40,609 bases of DNA from Burkholderiaceae bacterium. GTDB taxonomy: Bacteria > Pseudomonadota > Gammaproteobacteria > Burkholderiales > Burkholderiaceae_C. The notes beneath the pieces are model-generated. The model saw only the letters and a list, made by a program, of their open reading frames with translations, did not search any database and had not been told where the DNA came from. Position numbers and translations under genes: made by a program. The stretch spans positions 1-40,609 of the forward strand of contig JAMLIQ010000018.1 of assembly GCA_023954095.1 (NCBI GenBank). The letters run 5' to 3'. Numbering within the stretch: position 1 is the stretch's first letter; each line of letters begins with the position of its first letter. Positions 17,116-24,200 of the stretch are shown piece after piece.

Positions 17116-17865
17116 ATGACAACAGCCATCCTCAGCGCCCTTCCCGAAGAACAGGCCGGCCTTTTGGCCCATCTGCAGCAGCCCCGGCGGGTGGAGCATG
17201 CGGGACGTGCTTTTTGGTGGGGCAGCCTGCATGGCCAACCGGTGGTGCTGGCGCTTTCGGGCATTGGCAAGGTGGCCGCGGCGACCACGGCTACTGCGCT
17301 GATCGAGCGCTTTGGAGTGGCGCGCATTGTCTTCACGGGCGTCGCGGGTGGTGTGGGCGAAGGGGTGCGCGTAGGTGATGTGGTGGTGGCACACGATTAT
17401 GTGCAGCACGACATGGATGTCTCGCCCCTGTTCGAGCGCTGGCAGGTGCCGGGTTATCCTGGCGTCCGCCTGCCCTGCGATGCCGGATTGTCTGCTCATC
17501 TTTTCAGAGCTGTAAGCGCTTGCCTGGCGGGCGATGGAGCCAGTTTTTATGAGAATTCAGACGGAACGCCACCGCGCCTGCACCGGGGTCTGATGGCCAG
17601 CGGCGACCGTTTCGTCACCTGCGCCCAGGTGTCTCGCGCGCTGCGCGAACCGCTGGTGGCGGCCGGACACGATGTGCTGGCCGTGGAGATGGAGGGCGCT
17701 GCCGTGGCCCAGGTGTGTCTGGACTATGGTGTGCCGTTTGCCGCCATGCGCACCATCTCGGACCGGGCCGACGACGATGCCCATGTGGATTTTCCTGTTT
17801 TCATCCAGACCGTGGCCAGCCGATATGCCGACCATATTGTGCGCCATTTGCTTGAATCGCTATAA
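17116..17865 (+). CDS. mtnN: 5'-methylthioadenosine/S-adenosylhomocysteine nucleosidase
   Basis: Cleaves MTA, SAH and 5'-deoxyadenosine to adenine and the thioribose or ribosyl product in the methionine salvage and activated-methyl cycles. The 249-residue protein has the start-site ALPEEQ (catalytic Glu near 12), ALSGIGKVAAATT near 51, VAGGV near 76, VEMEGAAVAQVC (substrate Glu, near 193) and ISDRADDD with the catalytic Asp. It is 17 residues longer than the E. coli enzyme (from memory). Part of the excess is the segment FRAVSACLAGDGASFYE, encoded by a palindromic repeat. A second repeat copy begins in the last codons and provides the TAA stop, so this gene carries two copies. Confidence 0.92.
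   Translation: MTTAILSALPEEQAGLLAHLQQPRRVEHAGRAFWWGSLHGQPVVLALSGIGKVAAATTATALIERFGVARIVFTGVAGGVGEGVRVGDVVVAHDYVQHDMDVSPLFERWQVPGYPGVRLPCDAGLSAHLFRAVSACLAGDGASFYENSDGTPPRLHRGLMASGDRFVTCAQVSRALREPLVAAGHDVLAVEMEGAAVAQVCLDYGVPFAAMRTISDRADDDAHVDFPVFIQTVASRYADHIVRHLLESL
17494..17550 (+). repeat. Palindromic element copy E, inside mtnN
   Basis: GCTCA at 17494-17498, 8 nt, GAGCT at 17507-17511, 25 nt, GAGCC at 17537-17541, then AGTTTTTAT. The inner part has AAGCGCTTGCC around the symmetry centre. Read as GCT GTA AGC GCT without a stop; the phase is the same as in the thioredoxin-TPR gene and leuS. Confidence 0.72.
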
Positions 17866-17916
17866 AAATAGTAGCTACTGACGTCTGATGGTAAAGCGTC
17901 AGGGGCTAATTTGACG
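17859..17916 (+). repeat. Palindromic element copy F, at the mtnN stop
   Basis: GCTAT at 17859-17863, 8 nt, TAGCT at 17872-17876, 25 nt, GGGGC at 17902-17906, then TAATTTGACG. The mtnN stop TAA (17863-17865) lies inside it. The inner inverted repeat is CTGACG / CGTCAG (17878-17883 and 17897-17902). It is the only copy not wholly inside a gene and ends 18 bp from the corA stop. Confidence 0.78.
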
Positions 17917-17933
17917 TAAATTGCGATCTGGAC

Positions 17934-18923
17934 CTACCCCTTGAGCCAGCCGCGCTTCCTGAAGTACCACATCGGTCCCACCGCGCTGGCCACCATCAGC
18001 GTCAGCACATAGGGGTAGCCCAGGCTCCAGTCGAGTTCGGGCATGTACTTGAAGTTCATGCCGTAGATGCTGGCGATCAGGGTGGGGGGCAGCAGCGCCA
18101 CGCTGGCCACCGAGAAGATCTTGATGATCTTGTTCTGGTTGATGTTGATGAAACCGACGGTGGCGTCCATCAGGAAGTTGATTTTGTCGAACAGGAAGGC
18201 CGTGTGGCTGTCGAGCGACTCGATGTCACGCAGGATCTGCCGGGCTTCCTCGAATTGCTCGGCGTTGAGCATCTTGCTGCGCATCATGAAGCTGACCGCA
18301 CGGCGCGTATCCATCACGTTGCGGCGGATGCGCCCGTTCAAGTCTTCCTGGCGCGCAATCGCGGCCAGCACCTCGCCGGCGCGGGTATCGGTCACGTCGC
18401 CCGAAAGCACCTGCGAACTGACCTTTTCCAGATCATCGTAGATGCCCTCCAGCGTGTCGGCCGAGTATTCGGCATCGGCGTCGAACAGCTTGAGCAGCAC
18501 TTCGCGCGCATCCTCGATCAGGCCAGGCGCCCGGCGTGCGCGCAGGCGCAGCAGGCGAAAAACGGGAATATCCTCGTCGTGGATGGAAAACAGTACGCCC
18601 TTGCTGCGCAGGCTGGGGTTGGTGAGGTTGAGGATGAAGGCCACGCGCACCGAGCGCGAATCCTCATCATCGACGATCAGGAAGTCGCTGCGGATATGCA
18701 GTTCGCCGTTGTCTTCCTCGTAGAAGCGGGCCGACTCCTCGATGTCTTCGTCCATGGCATCTTCGGGAATGGACAGGCCGTAATACTGTGTGACCCAGCG
18801 TTTCTCGTCGAGCGTGGGCGATTCGAGATCGACCCAGATGGGCTGGAATCTGGAGAGCTCTTCGAGCGACTCGATTTCTTCCTGAACGAGGCGCCCGTTG
18901 GCAAGCGTGAAGATGTTGAGCAT
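17934..18923 (-). CDS. corA: Magnesium/cobalt transporter CorA
   Basis: Pentameric inner-membrane channel for Mg2+ (also Co2+). The 329-residue protein has a long acidic cytoplasmic N-terminal part, a long helix with the FINI(N)QN segment near residue 256, the signature YGMNF after the first membrane helix (near 287), MPELDWSLGYP in the periplasmic loop, and a second helix ending in the basic tail FRKRGWLKG. Length is standard. A GGGAG site precedes the ATG at 18921-18923. It lies 174 bp downstream of the holD-like gene on the same strand, separated by a region with a long inverted repeat, so it probably has its own promoter or leader control. Confidence 0.95.
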   Translation of the reverse strand: MLNIFTLANGRLVQEEIESLEELSRFQPIWVDLESPTLDEKRWVTQYYGLSIPEDAMDEDIEESARFYEEDNGELHIRSDFLIVDDEDSRSVRVAFILNLTNPSLRSKGVLFSIHDEDIPVFRLLRLRARRAPGLIEDAREVLLKLFDADAEYSADTLEGIYDDLEKVSSQVLSGDVTDTRAGEVLAAIARQEDLNGRIRRNVMDTRRAVSFMMRSKMLNAEQFEEARQILRDIESLDSHTAFLFDKINFLMDATVGFININQNKIIKIFSVASVALLPPTLIASIYGMNFKYMPELDWSLGYPYVLTLMVASAVGPMWYFRKRGWLKG

Positions 18924-18966
18924 GGCTCACTCCCTGTGGATGGCGGCTGACAGCGGGGGTTGGGAC

Positions 18967-19002
18967 GCTTTCAGCCCCGCCACTGGCCTGGGAGCTGAAA
19001 GC
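18967..19002. promoter_or_regulatory. Inverted repeat in the corA leader
   Basis: Perfect 9-bp arms GCTTTCAGC (18967-18975) and GCTGAAAGC (18994-19002) separated by 18 nt, 44-79 bp before the corA start. It could fold in the corA leader RNA or be a regulatory protein site. Too little is present to call a known magnesium riboswitch. Confidence 0.4.
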
Positions 19003-19097
19003 TATCGACTGGGATAGGCTTCCATGGAATATTCTCCAAAATCCGAACAACGGATTATCGCACTCGCCTGTGACATCTGCATGGCAAGAGTGTGGTG

Positions 19098-19817
19098 TCA
19101 GTGGCCGTCCGTAGAGGCACCTGCCAGCGTGCGGGCAAGGCACAGGTCGGCCCAGGCGGCGGGTTTGGCGTGGGGGGCGCGCAACAGGTAGGGCGCGTCG
19201 TAGGTCACGACGCAGGGGGTTCCCGCCACTCTGTGGGCTTGGCCGCGCAACTGGCCCAGGGGTTCGCTGCGCTGCAGCACCGCACGGGCAGCCGCCCGCC
19301 CCATGAGCAGCAGCACCGATGGCTGGATATGGGCCACCGCCTGCTCCAGGGCGGCATCGGCAGCCTGGGCATCGGTACCGGGTTGTGTCGACAGGGCGCA
19401 CAAAAATACGCGTGGATGCCGGTGCAGTTGCAAGGCCCGGAGCATGTTTCCCAGCAGGCGACCCGGGTCACCGGCCAGCGGATCACCATGGGCCAGCCCT
19501 TCAGTCACGATCAACCAGCAGGCGCCAAGGCCTGCAGGCGTTTGCTGCGGATCTGCCGCAGGGTAAAGCGCGCGCGGTGGGTGCAGTACCGCCCCCGGTT
19601 CCACGGTCGTTGGTGCGGGCTGAGGCGGCGACGTCCGAGGCGCCGGGGTCCGTGCGGCAGGGGACGGGGCGCTTGCCACAGGGTCGTTGTGCTCCACGGG
19701 CGGGGGGGGTGGCGCACTCGCGGCGGCAGGGGCTGCAGGCCTCTGTGCGGGCGACCAGATGCGGATGCCCATCTCCTGCAGCATGGCCCGCTGGCGGGTG
19801 TCGAGGCGCAGAGTCAT
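19098..19817 (-). CDS. Degenerate uracil-glycosylase-fold protein, candidate DNA polymerase III psi subunit (HolD)
   Basis: A 239-residue protein usually expected to be annotated as a uracil-DNA glycosylase. The C-terminal domain keeps the fold signature (CWLIVTEGL, DPGRLLGNMLRAL, SVLLLMGRAAARAVL, APYLLRAPHAKPAAW). It lacks catalytic GEAPG and the HPA/HPS His (YDAP instead), and has no iron-sulfur Cys pattern. The N-terminus (TRQRAMLQEMGIRIWSP) closely resembles the N-terminal peptide of E. coli psi (LQQLGITQWS, from memory), which binds the clamp-loader collar. Psi itself has a glycosylase-like fold without activity. A Pro/Ala-rich linker joins the two parts. It overlaps rimI by 4 bp; in E. 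coli holD neighbours rimI. I infer a HolD equivalent; the alternative is a decayed type 4 glycosylase. Confidence 0.65.
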   Translation of the reverse strand: MTLRLDTRQRAMLQEMGIRIWSPAQRPAAPAAASAPPPPPVEHNDPVASAPSPAARTPAPRTSPPQPAPTTVEPGAVLHPPRALYPAADPQQTPAGLGACWLIVTEGLAHGDPLAGDPGRLLGNMLRALQLHRHPRVFLCALSTQPGTDAQAADAALEQAVAHIQPSVLLLMGRAAARAVLQRSEPLGQLRGQAHRVAGTPCVVTYDAPYLLRAPHAKPAAWADLCLARTLAGASTDGH

Positions 19818-20290
19818 AGAGCGCGGCTCATCACCACGGCATCTTCGCGCTCGGTGGTGGTGGAGGGGTAATAGCGTTTGCGTTCGCCCACGCGCCGAAA
19901 GCCGTTGGCCTCGTAGACATGCCGTGCACGCTGATTGCTGGTCCGAACTTCCAGCCACAGCCACTGTGCGCCCTGGCTGCGGGCCCACAGGGCCAGTGCG
20001 TCCAGCAACACATGCGACCAGCCCTGGCGCTGGAATGCGGGCGCCACGGTCAGGTTCAGCAGGTGCACCTCGTCCACGCCGAGCATGCCCACGAAATAGC
20101 CCAGGATCTGTTCGTCGCCCATCAGCAACTGGATCTGGTAGCCGCTGGCCATGGCATCGGTGAAGTTGCCGCGCGTCCAGGGATGGGAGTGGGCGCGCTG
20201 CTCCACCTCCAGCAAGGCATCCAGGCGGGCCAGGGTCAGCGGCTCAAAGCGCGCGGGGGGCGCGTCGTGGGGCAGGGGCGATGCGCTCAT
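19814..20290 (-). CDS. rimI: Ribosomal protein S18-alanine N-acetyltransferase
   Basis: GNAT-family enzyme that acetylates the N-terminal alanine of ribosomal protein S18. The 158-residue protein shows the GNAT fold: a substrate helix with EQRAHSHPWTRGNF, VDEVHLLNLTVAPAFQRQGW (acetyl-CoA strand and loop), LWLEVRTSNQRARHVYEANGF and the closing RRVGERKRYYP. The RimI-typical HPWT and the RYY motif are present. It overlaps the holD-like gene by 4 bp (ATGA on the minus strand) and begins 3 bp after tsaB, so the three form one unit. The first 15 residues are extra and Pro/Ala-rich. Confidence 0.92.
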   Translation of the reverse strand: MSASPLPHDAPPARFEPLTLARLDALLEVEQRAHSHPWTRGNFTDAMASGYQIQLLMGDEQILGYFVGMLGVDEVHLLNLTVAPAFQRQGWSHVLLDALALWARSQGAQWLWLEVRTSNQRARHVYEANGFRRVGERKRYYPSTTTEREDAVVMSRAL

Positions 20291-20293
20291 GGG

Positions 20294-21001
20294 CTATGCA
20301 GGTGTTACCAGTGCCGATGATGGGGCGGCAGCACGCTCGGCCGTGGTGCGCGCCACTTTGTCGCGAATGTAGAGCGGCAGGGCGTCTGCCGCCGGTACGG
20401 CCAGGCCAGCCGAGATCAGCCCGGGCGCCAGGCGCAGCAGGGCGGTGGCGGCAGGCAGGGCATGCACATGGTGCGTGCCAGGAGCCAGCCGTTCGCCATA
20501 GGCGGTCTGGGCGTTGCCCGCTACAGTCCAGCCGGACGGCACCTGCACGTCTTCAGGGGCGCTCAGGGCTGGCGCGCTGGGGTTTTCCCAGGTGCCGGAC
20601 ATCCATTGGTAGTGGGCCATGTACACCTCGTCCATGCGGGCGTCCAGCACTGCCACCACATTGCTGCAGCCGTGTGCGAAACGTGCCTGCTCTGCCACCG
20701 CGGCCAGGGTGTCGATCGGCAGCACAGGGATGCCGCGTCCGGCATTGGCGCCCCAGGCCAGTCCCTGCGCCACGGCGCAGGCGGTGCGCAGGCCGGTGAA
20801 TGAGCCTGGCCCCCGACCAAAGACCAGGGCGTCGAGCTGGCCCAGTTCGAGCCCGGCCTCGTCCAGCAAGCTGCGCACGGCGGTGATGAGGGTGGCCGAG
20901 GCCTGGGCTCCGCCCGGCCCGCTGTGCGCGTACGCGCGGTCGCCGCACTGCACAGCGATGGACAGGGTCTCGGTACTGGTGTCGAAGGCAAGAAGATTCA
21001 T
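20294..21001 (-). CDS. tsaB: tRNA threonylcarbamoyladenosine biosynthesis protein TsaB
   Basis: Scaffold partner of TsaD and TsaE in making t6A37 on tRNAs reading ANN codons. The 235-residue protein has the ASKHA-fold start MNLLAFDTSTETLSIAV, the GRGPGSFTGLRTACAVAQGLAW segment near residues 67-88 and VVAVLDARMDEVYMA near 120. The ATG at 21001 gives this conserved N-terminus; the upstream open frame is not conserved. TsaC, supplying the precursor, is in the same window at 27.1 kb. The gene is divergent from dacB. Confidence 0.95.
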   Translation of the reverse strand: MNLLAFDTSTETLSIAVQCGDRAYAHSGPGGAQASATLITAVRSLLDEAGLELGQLDALVFGRGPGSFTGLRTACAVAQGLAWGANAGRGIPVLPIDTLAAVAEQARFAHGCSNVVAVLDARMDEVYMAHYQWMSGTWENPSAPALSAPEDVQVPSGWTVAGNAQTAYGERLAPGTHHVHALPAATALLRLAPGLISAGLAVPAADALPLYIRDKVARTTAERAAAPSSALVTPA

Positions 21002-21136
21002 GAAGCCGGAATGGGAAGGTGCGCCCGGGGCATGCAACACCCCGCAGGATACCCGCACTCTGTCGCAGTGCGGTCCGGGTGCGAAGACGGACGGCCGAGT
21101 GTCGATTATCCGTGGACGCGGCGATAGACTTGCCGG

Positions 21137-22588
21137 ATGAATTCAGCAAGCCGCCGCCGTTGGCGACCATCCCTGCCGTTGCTTTGCCTGCTGCCGGCCG
21201 CTTGTGCCGGGATGGCGGGAGCGCAGCCGCTGGCAGCGCGCGGGCCCTTGCCGCCCGCTGTCGAGGCGGCCGTGGCCCGCGCGCGGTTGCCGCGCGATGC
21301 GTTGTCGGTGTTCGTGGCCGATGCCCAGGACGGCCGAGCGCCAGTGCGTTTGTCCTACCGTGCCCAGGTGCCGGTCAACCCGGCCTCGGTCATGAAGCTG
21401 GTGACCACCTACGCAGCGCTGGACCAGCTGGGCCCCGCCTATGCCTGGAACACACCGGTCTATGTGGATGGGCCGGTGCGCGCGGGCAGTCTCAAGGGCA
21501 ATGTCTACCTCCGTGGGCAGGGCGATCCCACGCTGGTGGTGGAGCGCCTGTGGCTGCTGATGCGGCGCCTGCAAGGCCAGGGTATCCACGCCATCGTGGG
21601 CGATATCGTGCTGGACCGCAGTGCCTTCGATCTGGCCGGACATGACCCGGCGCAGTTTGATGGCGAGCCCTTGCGCCCCTACAACGCCGCACCCGATGCG
21701 CTGTTGCTCAATTTCAAGTCGGTGGTGATGGGCTTTGTGCCTGATCCCGGCGCCGGGGTGGCGCATATCCAGTACGACCCGCCGATGGCCGGTGTCCAGC
21801 GTCCGGACAGCGTCGCGCTGGCGGCTTCCGGCACGGGCTGCGGTGACTGGCGCGGGGCGCTGCGTGCCGAATTGAGTGATCCGCTTCGCACCACCTTCCA
21901 GGGTTCCTACGCGGCCAGTTGTGGCGAACGCAGCTGGGCCGTTGCCTATGCTGATCCGCAGGCCTTTGCCGCCCGGGCGGTAGAAGGGATGTGGCGTGCG
22001 CAGGGAGGCAAGCTCACCGGGAGTGTGCGCGACGGCCAGGTGCCTGCCGGACTGCAGCCGGCCTTCAGCGTCACGTCTCCCCCGCTGGCCGCGGTGGTGC
22101 GGGATGTGAACAAGTTCAGCAACAACGTCATGGCGCAGCATGTCTTCCTGACGATGGCACTGCAAAAAAACGGCGTGGCTACCTGGGAAGGGGCCCGTGA
22201 CGTGTTGCGCCAATGGTGGCTGCAGCGTTTTGGTGCCGAAGGACGGCCCGTCACCGACAATGGCGCGGGGCTCAGCCGCGAGGCACGCATCAGCGCCCAG
22301 GCACTGGGGCGCATGCTGCAGGCGGCGTGGCAGTCGTCCGTGATGCCGGAACTGGTGGCATCCCTGCCGGTGGCCGGTATCGACGGTACCCTGCGGCGCA
22401 GCACAAGCCGGGCGGGGAGCGCGCACCTCAAAACCGGCAGCCTGCGCGATGTGCTGGCCGTGGCCGGGTATGTGCACGCCGACAATGGTCGCCGCTATGT
22501 GCTGGTGGCCATCGTCAACCATGCCCAGGCTGCAGCGGCGCGGCCGGTACTGGATGCGCTCATTGACTGGACGGCGGACACCCCGTAG
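21137..22588 (+). CDS. dacB: D-alanyl-D-alanine carboxypeptidase/endopeptidase (PBP4)
   Basis: Class C low-molecular-weight penicillin-binding protein that trims peptidoglycan stem peptides and cross-links in the periplasm. The 483-residue protein has a signal peptide (cleavage after about MAGAQ), the catalytic Ser-X-X-Lys as S84-V-M-K87, the S328-N-N330 triad and K432-T-G-S435. The insert domain between the first and second motifs (about residues 110-280) is typical of PBP4. No strong ribosome-binding site is visible before the ATG. Length and motifs are complete. Confidence 0.95.
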   Translation: MNSASRRRWRPSLPLLCLLPAACAGMAGAQPLAARGPLPPAVEAAVARARLPRDALSVFVADAQDGRAPVRLSYRAQVPVNPASVMKLVTTYAALDQLGPAYAWNTPVYVDGPVRAGSLKGNVYLRGQGDPTLVVERLWLLMRRLQGQGIHAIVGDIVLDRSAFDLAGHDPAQFDGEPLRPYNAAPDALLLNFKSVVMGFVPDPGAGVAHIQYDPPMAGVQRPDSVALAASGTGCGDWRGALRAELSDPLRTTFQGSYAASCGERSWAVAYADPQAFAARAVEGMWRAQGGKLTGSVRDGQVPAGLQPAFSVTSPPLAAVVRDVNKFSNNVMAQHVFLTMALQKNGVATWEGARDVLRQWWLQRFGAEGRPVTDNGAGLSREARISAQALGRMLQAAWQSSVMPELVASLPVAGIDGTLRRSTSRAGSAHLKTGSLRDVLAVAGYVHADNGRRYVLVAIVNHAQAAAARPVLDALIDWTADTP

Positions 22589-22705
22589 CGCACCCTCCGC
22601 GACTGTCGCACAGGTGTCTTGTCTGCGCGCTTCTCCCTCGTTATCCCCAATGGCCAGGGGCGCAGGTACAGGCAGCATGGTCCCTTTTTGGAAGAGGGCA
22701 TCTCC

Positions 22706-24016
22706 ATGACGTATTTCCGCTATACCTGTGTTGCCGCTGCAGCGGCCCTGCTTGTGGCCTGTGGTGGCTCGGACGATCCTGACCGGGGCGCTCTCAAGGA
22801 CGCGCCGGTTACTGTGACCACGCTCACGGCAGCGCAGATCGACGCGGGGACTGCTGCGGCGGGCTTGCAGGCGCTCAGTGGCAAGGCGAAATGCGATGTC
22901 AAGGTGGTTGCACTGAACTACATCACCGTGGGAGCGCAGGGCACCGAGGAAACCAATGCCTCGGGCGTGATGCTGGTGCCTGCGGGCGCCGCGTGCGCCG
23001 CACCCGCCGCACTGGTGGCCTACGCCAAGGGCACGGACATGCAAAAACCGCGGACCCTGGCGAACCCGCAGGACAACGAGACCTTCCTGCTGGCTGCGAT
23101 GTACGCAGCCCAGGGGTATGCCGTGGTCGCGACCGACTACCTGGGCTTTGCCAAGTCGGGCTACGCCTACCATCCCTATCTGCATGCCGATTCAGAGGCC
23201 CGCACCGTGATCGACTCGGTGCGTGCCGCTCGGGCTGCGGCCCCCTCGGTGGGCGCCAGCCTGTCGGGCAAGGTCATGTTCACGGGGTATTCACAGGGAG
23301 GGCATGCCTCCATGGCCGCCCAGCGGGCAGCCGAGCGGGACCATGCCACCGAGTTCAACGTCGTGGCGGGCGCCCACCTTGCGGGGCCCTACAACCTGTC
23401 GGGCTCGCTCCAATTGACCGATGCCATCGCCGGTTTCCAGTTCTTTGTGCCCTACTTGGTCACGTCATGGCAAAAGGTCTATGGCAATGTCTATACCGAT
23501 GTGAAAACCGTGTTCAAAACGCCGTATTCGGGCTACATCGAAAACCTGCTCCCCAGCCCCACGCTGAACTACACCACGCTGGTCACCACGGGCGCACTGC
23601 CGGGCGGGCCCGGTGTCACGCCCAACCAGGCGCGCGATGCCATTTTCCAGCCCGACTTCCTGCTGGGCGCGCGAACCAGTGTCACGCACCCGCTGTATGT
23701 GGCGGCAAAGAAAAACGATCTCCTGGGCTGGAGTCCGAAGGCGCGGGTCATGTTGTGCGGTGGCGCCGGCGATCCCACCGTGCCTCCGGCGGTGCACCAG
23801 CAGGTGATGAAAGCCGACTTTGACAGCCGCGGCCTGACCAACGTCACTTCCGTGGACGTCGATGCCATGGTGCAGTCGGTCTTTGGCCCTGGCGGCAAGG
23901 CGCCGACCGATCCGACGTCCGCCGCATTTGCCACCTACTATGGCAACTACCACGGCACCTATGAGCCGCCCTTCTGCCACGCCCAGGCGCGCGTGCTGTT
24001 TGACGCGGTGAAGTAG
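22706..24016 (+). CDS. Lipase-like alpha/beta-hydrolase lipoprotein
   Basis: A 436-residue exported lipoprotein (lipobox LLVACG, Cys19). The nucleophile elbow is GYSQGG with Ser196. The candidate acid is Asp356 in GGAGDPTVP, and the candidate His is in GNYHGTYE (416) or FCHAQ (425). The VVATDYLGFAKSG segment before the elbow and the wide spacing fit the secretory-lipase (LIP) family, members of which hydrolyse esters and lipids outside the cell. The ATG at 22706 has a GAGGG site; a longer upstream frame is not conserved. It is the first of two adjacent exported hydrolases, followed by OmpW. The substrate is unknown. No sign of recent transfer in base composition. Confidence 0.82.
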   Translation: MTYFRYTCVAAAAALLVACGGSDDPDRGALKDAPVTVTTLTAAQIDAGTAAAGLQALSGKAKCDVKVVALNYITVGAQGTEETNASGVMLVPAGAACAAPAALVAYAKGTDMQKPRTLANPQDNETFLLAAMYAAQGYAVVATDYLGFAKSGYAYHPYLHADSEARTVIDSVRAARAAAPSVGASLSGKVMFTGYSQGGHASMAAQRAAERDHATEFNVVAGAHLAGPYNLSGSLQLTDAIAGFQFFVPYLVTSWQKVYGNVYTDVKTVFKTPYSGYIENLLPSPTLNYTTLVTTGALPGGPGVTPNQARDAIFQPDFLLGARTSVTHPLYVAAKKNDLLGWSPKARVMLCGGAGDPTVPPAVHQQVMKADFDSRGLTNVTSVDVDAMVQSVFGPGGKAPTDPTSAAFATYYGNYHGTYEPPFCHAQARVLFDAVK

Positions 24017-24157
24017 CTTCGGGGCGCCAGCCCGCGCAGCCTGGCATCTTCGCCCACGGCCACACACCCCAGCGGGGTGTGTCGGCGCGTGGGTGCAAAA
24101 CCACATCCGTACTTACCCGCTGAAGTTTTCCCTTCGCTCGCTGTAACATTTGCGACA

Positions 24158-24177
24158 AATAGAACGGTCGTTCTATT
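24158..24177. promoter_or_regulatory. 20-bp palindrome of TetR-operator type before the SGNH gene
   Basis: AATAGAAC-GGTC-GTTCTATT, perfect 8-bp arms with a 4-bp centre, 24 bp before the ATG of the SGNH hydrolase. The AGAACG/CGTTCT half-sites are like those of many TetR-family regulators. Because TTTTTC follows, an alternative is a weak terminator, but the AT-rich stem and position close to the start favour an operator. No TetR gene lies in the window. Confidence 0.55.
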
Positions 24178-24200
24178 TTTCATTTTCAGGAGTGAAAAGC

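Noticed and set aside
18962-19018. Seventh copy of the palindromic repeat upstream of corA (reverse orientation)
   Set aside because: It has TAGCT and a GGGGC-like box but the spacing is about 21 nt where the other copies have 25, and the left part has 9 nt where 8 are expected. It may be a decayed relative; kept only as an inverted repeat.
21143-23185. A 680-codon open frame on the minus strand opposite dacB and the lipase gene
   Set aside because: It spans two real genes with motifs on the plus strand and has no family motif of its own.
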